Source: CAWAPD01 sp963783865 (lineage in GTDB: Bacteria > Actinomycetota > Thermoleophilia > UBA2241). Taken from it: 64,000 nt of DNA. The position numbers and the translations under genes are program-made. Of this stretch, positions 59,767 through 64,000 are shown in pieces. The notes under the pieces were generated by a model. The model made no database searches and was not told where the DNA came from. It saw only the letters and a list, made by a program, of their open reading frames with translations. The stretch is taken from assembly GCA_963783865.1 (NCBI GenBank), contig CAWAPD010000001.1:1-64000 (forward strand), read 5' to 3'. How positions within the stretch are numbered: position 1 is the stretch's first letter; each line of letters opens with the position of its first letter.

Positions 59767-61037
59767 TGCCCGCGACGGTCGTGATCGGCGCCCAATGGGG
59801 CGACGAGGGCAAGGGCAAGATCACCGACATCCTGGCCGAGCGCTCCAACGTGATCGCGCGCTTCCAGGGCGGCAACAACGCGGGGCACACGATCGTCCGC
59901 GACGGCGAGGAGTTCAAGCTGCACCTGATCCCGTCGGGGATCCTCTGGGCGGCCAAGACCTGCATCATCGGCAACGGCGTGGTCATCGACCCGCACATCC
60001 TGTTCGGCGAGATCGAGGCGCTGCACGAGCGCGGCATCGAGACCGGCAACCTCAAGATCTCGGGCAACGCGCATCTGATCATGCCCTACCACCTCCTGCT
60101 CGACGGGGTCTCCGAAAAGGCTCTCGGGCGGTTCAAGATCGGCACGACCGGGCGCGGCATCGGCCCGTGCTACGTCGACAAGTTCAACCGGCTGGGGATC
60201 CGGGTGCAGGACCTGCTCGACGAGAAGATCCTGCGGCGCAAGATCCACGCTGCCATGGCCGAGAAGAACCTGCTGCTCCAGCTCTACGACGTGGGCATCC
60301 TCGACCCCGACCAGGTCACCGACGAGCTGCTCGGCTACCGCGAGCGCTTCGAGCCCCATATCTGCGACGCCTCGCTGCTGATCAACAGGGCGCTCGACGA
60401 GGGCAAGAACGTGCTCTTCGAGGGCGCCCAGGGCACGCTGCTCGACATCGACTTCGGCACGTATCCGTTCGTCACGTCGTCGAACCCGATCGCCGGCGGC
60501 GCCTGCGCCGGGACGGGCGTCGGCCCCACTCGCATCAACTACGTGATGGGCGTGGCCAAGGCCTACACCACGCGCGTCGGCGAGGGGCCATTCCCCACCG
60601 AGCTCGACGACGAGATCGGCCTGGCGATGTGCGAGGTCGGCCACGAGTACGGCACCACGACCGGCCGCAAGCGCCGCTGCGGCTGGCTCGACCTGGTGGC
60701 CCTCAAGTACGCCTGCCGGGTGAGCGGCGTCACCCACCTGGCGATCACCAAGCTCGACGTGCTGACCGGCCTGCCGGCGCTCAAGGTCTGCACCAAGTAC
60801 AAGGCCGGCCGCAAGGTCTACGACGAGTTCCCGCTGCAGCAGACGGCGTTCCACCACGCCAGGCCGGTGCTCGAGGAGCTGCCGGCCTGGAGCGAGCCGA
60901 TCACCCACGCCATGCAGTGGGCGCAGCTCCCGCAGGAGGCGCGCGACTACATCACGTTCATCAGCGAGTACTGCCGTGTCGAGGTCAAGCTGATCGCCGT
61001 CGGGCCCGGGCGCGACGAGACGATCGTCATGCCCTAG
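59766..61037 (+). CDS. purA: adenylosuccinate synthetase
   Basis: 423 residues. VVIGAQWGDEGKGKITDIL (P-loop), GGNNAGHTIV, GTTGRGIGPCYVDK, EGAQGTLLDIDFGTYPFVTSSNP and GTTTGRKRRCGWLDL cover all conserved blocks; the last normally has GRPRRCGWFD, a small variation. Converts IMP to adenylosuccinate. The end of the gene forms one arm of a terminator-like hairpin. Confidence 0.96.
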   Translation: MPATVVIGAQWGDEGKGKITDILAERSNVIARFQGGNNAGHTIVRDGEEFKLHLIPSGILWAAKTCIIGNGVVIDPHILFGEIEALHERGIETGNLKISGNAHLIMPYHLLLDGVSEKALGRFKIGTTGRGIGPCYVDKFNRLGIRVQDLLDEKILRRKIHAAMAEKNLLLQLYDVGILDPDQVTDELLGYRERFEPHICDASLLINRALDEGKNVLFEGAQGTLLDIDFGTYPFVTSSNPIAGGACAGTGVGPTRINYVMGVAKAYTTRVGEGPFPTELDDEIGLAMCEVGHEYGTTTGRKRRCGWLDLVALKYACRVSGVTHLAITKLDVLTGLPALKVCTKYKAGRKVYDEFPLQQTAFHHARPVLEELPAWSEPITHAMQWAQLPQEARDYITFISEYCRVEVKLIAVGPGRDETIVMP

Positions 61038-61056
61038 CGTCTCGTCGCGCCCGGGC
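61004..61056 (+). terminator. 19-bp hairpin with the purA stop codon in its loop
   Basis: 61004-61022 pairs perfectly with 61038-61056. The 15-base loop (61023-61037) ends in the TAG of purA. The 5' arm is coding. Confidence 0.75.
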
Positions 61057-61126
61057 CGGTACGCGGGCGCGCCTCTCCAGCCTCGACGTCGCCCTTCGTG
61101 CGGGTCACCGGCGACCCACAGAGGCT

Positions 61127-61144
61127 TCACAGCATCCTCACAGC
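61127..61144 (+). promoter_or_regulatory. PhoP-type direct repeat upstream of the response regulator
   Basis: TCACAGC-ATCC-TCACAGC: two perfect 7-base repeats separated by four bases, the consensus reported for Mycobacterium tuberculosis PhoP. It ends nine bases before TAGAAT (61154-61159), overlapping the -35 position: an activator-type site and likely autoregulation. Confidence 0.75.
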
Positions 61145-61153
61145 GAACACCGG

Positions 61154-61159
61154 TAGAAT
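61154..61159 (+). promoter_or_regulatory. -10 element of the phoPR promoter
   Basis: TAGAAT, 29 bases before the ATG of the response regulator, directly after the PhoP repeat. Confidence 0.5.
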
Positions 61160-61187
61160 CGCGGTGACCGCGAACGCCGGAGGGGAC

Positions 61188-61880
61188 ATGAGCGAAGGCA
61201 CGAGGATCCTGGTCGTCGACGACGAGCGCAGCCTCGCCGACCTCATCGCCCTGGCCTTGCGGTACGAGCGCTTCGAGGTGGAGGTCGCCTACACCGGCCG
61301 CGACGCGCTGGCCGCCGTGCCCGCCTTCGCGCCCGACCTGGTCGTGCTCGACATCATGCTCCCCGACCTCGACGGCTTCGAAGTGGCGCGCCGGCTGAGC
61401 GCCGACGCCGCGGCGACCCGCATCCTCTTCCTGAGCGCCCGCACCGAGACCGAGGACAAGGTCCGCGGCCTCACGCTGGGCGGCGACGACTACATGACCA
61501 AGCCGTTCAGCATCGAGGAGCTGGTGGCGCGCATCCGCGCCGTGCTGCGCCGCACGCGACCGCCGGGCGACGAGCACAACCGCCTGGAGTTCGCCGACCT
61601 GGTCATGGACGAGGACACCTTCGAGGTGCGGCGCGGCGACACCCCGGTGGAGCTCACCGCGACCGAGTTCAAGCTGCTCCACTACCTGATGCTCAACCCG
61701 CGCCGGGTGCTCTCCAAGTCACAGATCCTCGACCGCGTGTGGCACTACGATTTCGGCGGCGACGCCAACGTCGTGGAGATCTACATCAGCTACCTGCGCA
61801 AGAAGCTCGATCCGCTGGGACCGCCGCTGATCCACACCGTGCGCGGCTTCGGGTACTGCCTGCGCGAGCCGCAGGACTAG
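61188..61880 (+). CDS. phoP: OmpR/PhoB-type response regulator, PhoP-like
   Basis: 230 residues. Receiver domain: acidic pair in VVDDERS, phosphoacceptor D55 (VVLDIMLPD), K105 (DYMTKPFS). DNA-binding winged helix: EFKLLHYLMLNPRRVLSKSQILDRVWHYDFGGDANVVEIYISYLRKKLD. This is very close to mycobacterial PhoP, and the DNA upstream carries the matching direct repeat. Regulates itself and probably the lipoprotein downstream of phoR. ATG at 61188 after GGAGGGGAC. Confidence 0.9.
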   Translation: MSEGTRILVVDDERSLADLIALALRYERFEVEVAYTGRDALAAVPAFAPDLVVLDIMLPDLDGFEVARRLSADAAATRILFLSARTETEDKVRGLTLGGDDYMTKPFSIEELVARIRAVLRRTRPPGDEHNRLEFADLVMDEDTFEVRRGDTPVELTATEFKLLHYLMLNPRRVLSKSQILDRVWHYDFGGDANVVEIYISYLRKKLDPLGPPLIHTVRGFGYCLREPQD

Positions 61881-61882
61881 CC

Positions 61883-63388
61883 GTGTCGCTGCGCCTGCGC
61901 CTGTCGCTTGCGGTCGTGAGCCTCGTGTTCGTGGCTTTGTTGGTGGCCGACATCGCCACATACCTCACGCTGCAGACCTATCTGATCCGCCGTGTCGACC
62001 AGCAACTCTCGCAGGGGAAGTTCCCGATCAGCCGGGCGCTCGCCGAGGCGGGCGCCGGCGGCCAGGGGCTGCCGGCGCCGCCCGGCGGCGGCGAGTCCTT
62101 CTTCCCGCCGGGCACGTACGGCGAGCTGCTCGACCAGAGCGGCAAGACGCTGAACGAGGTCGCCTTCACCTATGGGACGACGCCGGCGGCGCCGTCGCTG
62201 CCGGCCGACGTCGTCGCCAACCTCGGCGCCGGCCAGGACCGGTACCTCAACGCCGGCGCATCGGGGGGATCGGGACCGCGCTACCGCGTGCTCGTCACGG
62301 CCCTCCCGGGTTCGACCGACTCGCTGGTGGTGGCGATCCCGCTCTCCGAGGTCGACCACACGCTGAACCGCGTGCTTCTCGCCGAGGCGCTCGCGACGGG
62401 CGGCGCCCTGGTGGGTCTCGGGCTGCTCGCCTGGTGGATCGTGCGCCGCGAACTGCGGCCCCTCGAGGACATGGCCGTCACCGCCGGCGAGATCGCGGCC
62501 GGCGACCTGGCGCGGCGCGTGGAGCCGGCCGAGCCGCGCACGGAGGTGGGCCGGCTCGGCCTGGCCCTGAACAGCATGCTCGCGCAGATCGAGCAGGCCT
62601 TCGCCCGGCGGCAGGCCTCGGAGGACAAGCTGCGCCGCTTCCTGGCCCAGGCCTCGCACGAGCTGCTCACGCCACTGTCCTCGATCCGCGGCTACGCCGA
62701 GCTGTTCCGCCGCGGCGCCAAGGACCGGCCCGAGGACCTCGAGCTGGCCATGCGCCGCATCGAGCAGGAGGCGGCCCGCATGGGCCTGCTGGTCGACGAG
62801 CTGCTGCTGCTCGCCCGCCTGGACGAAGGCCGCGCCCTGGAGCGGGAGCGCGTCGACCTTGCGCGCGTGGCCGCCGACGCCGTCGCCGACGCGCTGGCCA
62901 TCGCCCCCGGGCAGGCGATCGCGATCGAGGCCCCTTCCCCGGTCCCGGTCGTCGGCGACGACGCGCGCCTCCACCAGATGGTCGCCAACCTCGTCGGCAA
63001 CGCCATCGAGCACGCCGGTCCCGAAGCCCGTGTCGACGTGAGGGCGGTCAGCGAAGGCGACCATGCCCTGCTCGTGGTCCACGACGACGGCGCCGGCATG
63101 CCGCCGGGCGTGGCCGAACGCGCCTTCGAGCCGTTCTTCCGGCCCGGTCGTTCGCGCTCGGCCGGGCAGGGCAAGGCAGGCCTCGGCCTGTCGATCGTGG
63201 CCGCCGTCGTCGAGGCGCACGACGGCACGATCGAGCTCGAGACCGCCCCCGGCGAGGGGTCGCGGTTCACCGTGCGGCTGCCGCTGACGACGACCGTCGA
63301 GGACAGACCCGCGAGTGCGGGCGCGGCGGCGGCCGGTGGCGGTGGCGCGAGCGACGGCGAGCCCGACACCGGGGACGGCACGGGCTGA
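61883..63388 (+). CDS. phoR: sensor histidine kinase, PhoR-like
   Basis: 501 residues. Two helices (VVSLVFVALLVADIATYLTL; LLAEALATGGALVGLGLLAWWIV) bracket an outside sensor domain of about 140 residues with a Gly/Pro stretch. HAMP follows, then the H-box ASHELLTPLSSIRGYAELF (Leu replaces the usual Arg after Glu-Leu), N-box VANLVGNAIEHA, DDGAGMPPGV and GKAGLGLSIVAAVVEAHDG. The C-terminal ~45 residues are low-complexity Gly/Ala. GTG start two bases after phoP. Confidence 0.9.
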   Translation: MSLRLRLSLAVVSLVFVALLVADIATYLTLQTYLIRRVDQQLSQGKFPISRALAEAGAGGQGLPAPPGGGESFFPPGTYGELLDQSGKTLNEVAFTYGTTPAAPSLPADVVANLGAGQDRYLNAGASGGSGPRYRVLVTALPGSTDSLVVAIPLSEVDHTLNRVLLAEALATGGALVGLGLLAWWIVRRELRPLEDMAVTAGEIAAGDLARRVEPAEPRTEVGRLGLALNSMLAQIEQAFARRQASEDKLRRFLAQASHELLTPLSSIRGYAELFRRGAKDRPEDLELAMRRIEQEAARMGLLVDELLLLARLDEGRALERERVDLARVAADAVADALAIAPGQAIAIEAPSPVPVVGDDARLHQMVANLVGNAIEHAGPEARVDVRAVSEGDHALLVVHDDGAGMPPGVAERAFEPFFRPGRSRSAGQGKAGLGLSIVAAVVEAHDGTIELETAPGEGSRFTVRLPLTTTVEDRPASAGAAAAGGGGASDGEPDTGDGTG

Positions 63389-63452
63389 CCCGGCGCGGCG
63401 GCCGCCGGCCACCGCCGTCCGGCGCCACCGCGCCGGCGGCCTCACGAAGCGC

Positions 63453-63470
63453 TCTCAGCCTCTTCACAGC
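63453..63470 (+). promoter_or_regulatory. second PhoP-type direct repeat, upstream of the lipoprotein
   Basis: TCTCAGC-CTCT-TCACAGC, one mismatch from the perfect repeat at 61127, same four-base spacing; lies 60 bases before the lipoprotein start. Confidence 0.6.
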
Positions 63471-63529
63471 CCGGTCCAAGACCGGGATGCGACACTCCCC
63501 GCACCTTCCCCGACAGAAGCGAGGCGTGA

Positions 63530-64000
63530 ATGAGACGATCACCATGGATCCGGACCGCGGCCGGCGTCTCGGCGGCGGCCGTGGCGCTGGTCGCGCTGCC
63601 CGCCTGCGGCGGGTCGACCACGCAGACGACCGCCGCCATGCCCGCCGGCCCCGGCGAGAACGGCGGCATGCCGGGTGACCCGTCGACCATGCTCACGCAG
63701 CGACTCGACGCGCTCGTCTCGGCGGGCACCATCACGAGCGCCCAGGAGCAGACGGTCGTCTCGGCCCTGAAGGCCGCGATGTCCGGTGCCTTCTCGGGCG
63801 GCCAGGCGGGGCAGACCGCGCCGGCGCCCGGAGCGACCCCGCCGGCGCAGGGCGCGGCCCCGTCGCCCGGCGCGACGCCGCCCTCGCAGGGCGGCGTTCC
63901 TCCGGGGCAGGGCGGCGCTTCGGGCGCCGGCGGCCCGGGCGCCCGGCTGTTCTCCGGTGCTCTGGCGGAGCTCGTCACCGCCGGCACGATCACGAAGGCC
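63530..64000 (+). CDS. lipoprotein with repeated helical motif, cut by the window end
   Basis: At least 157 residues, continuing beyond the window. Signal peptide with lipobox ALPAC (Cys near residue 26). Two copies of a motif of the type L-xx-L-V-x-AGTIT (LDALVSAGTITSAQEQ and LAELVTAGTITKA) are separated by a long Pro/Gly/Ala/Gln linker. No family recognised. It follows a PhoP-type box, so it is probably a target of the adjacent two-component system. Confidence 0.75.
   Translation, partial: MRRSPWIRTAAGVSAAAVALVALPACGGSTTQTTAAMPAGPGENGGMPGDPSTMLTQRLDALVSAGTITSAQEQTVVSALKAAMSGAFSGGQAGQTAPAPGATPPAQGAAPSPGATPPSQGGVPPGQGGASGAGGPGARLFSGALAELVTAGTITKA

Overview
This is about 64 kb of a high-GC (roughly 70%) chromosome, most likely from an actinobacterium. 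Reasons: the gene order rpsF-ssb-rpsR-rplI-dnaB, a zinc-binding (Cys-rich) S18, a Nur-type Fur protein with a Streptomyces-like Nur box, a PhoP-type response regulator with a mycobacterial-type PhoP direct repeat, frequent GTG/TTG starts, and long GC-stem terminators with little or no U-tract. A deep-branching, Thermoleophilia-like lineage is my inference; there is no rRNA in the window to place it. I see no tRNA, rRNA, CRISPR array, insertion sequence or prophage.

Layout. 1-5.6 kb: lower-GC, mosaic stretch of DNA-processing and defence-like genes (two PD-(D/E)XK-like proteins, an AIPR phage-resistance protein, an HNH endonuclease, a DUF429 protein, a zinc-finger protein), nearly all broken by frameshifts. 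5.7-9.3 kb: metallo-beta-lactamase hydrolase, deoxynucleotidase, a NYN nuclease cassette flanked by a ~100-bp direct repeat of the cupin gene end, and an orphan XRE regulator. 9.3-18.2 kb: CocE-type hydrolase, a complete dipeptide/oligopeptide ABC transporter, a serine hydrolase. 18.3-20.3 kb: rplM-rpsI, SAM hydrolase, cold-shock protein. 20.5-29.5 kb: one haem/cytochrome c block, ccmE-ccmF-ccmA-ccmB-ccmC-ccmD-hemX-hemA-hemC-hemD, joining System I cytochrome c maturation to tetrapyrrole synthesis. 29.7-31.8 kb: Nur regulator, nickel ECF M-component, SatD. 31.8-39.3 kb: molybdopterin genes (moaA, moaC, MOSC, mog), molbindin and a tungstate transporter (tupABC). 39.5-43 kb: two aldehyde dehydrogenases and a Cys-rich micro-protein. 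43.2-47.3 kb: lone CpaF/VirB11-like ATPase, then the replication/ribosome operon. 47.3-55.5 kb: class IV aminotransferase, PQQ-type sugar dehydrogenase, methyltransferase, mscL, purC, a PEPCK/HPr-kinase-like protein, and menaquinone-type methyltransferase plus UbiA prenyltransferase. 55.6-57.6 kb: a compact redox operon (Rieske, glutaredoxin, ferredoxin:thioredoxin reductase catalytic subunit, Rieske) running into Fe-superoxide dismutase. 57.7-64 kb: nitroreductase, FAD oxidoreductase-purA, and a PhoP/PhoR two-component system followed by a lipoprotein cut by the window end.

The genes suggest an aerobic or facultative respirer with c-type cytochromes, menaquinone, and Mo/W and Ni enzymes. The most interesting items are the FTR-Grx-double-Rieske cassette, the CxxxY-type CcmE inside an actinobacterial System I operon fused to the hem operon, the Nur and PhoP operators readable in the DNA, hairpins whose loop holds a stop codon, ACG codons where ATG starts are expected, and the decayed defence-like island at the left end. 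Many otherwise normal genes carry one single-base frameshift, usually in a G/C run; the sequence alone cannot separate consensus errors from mutations.
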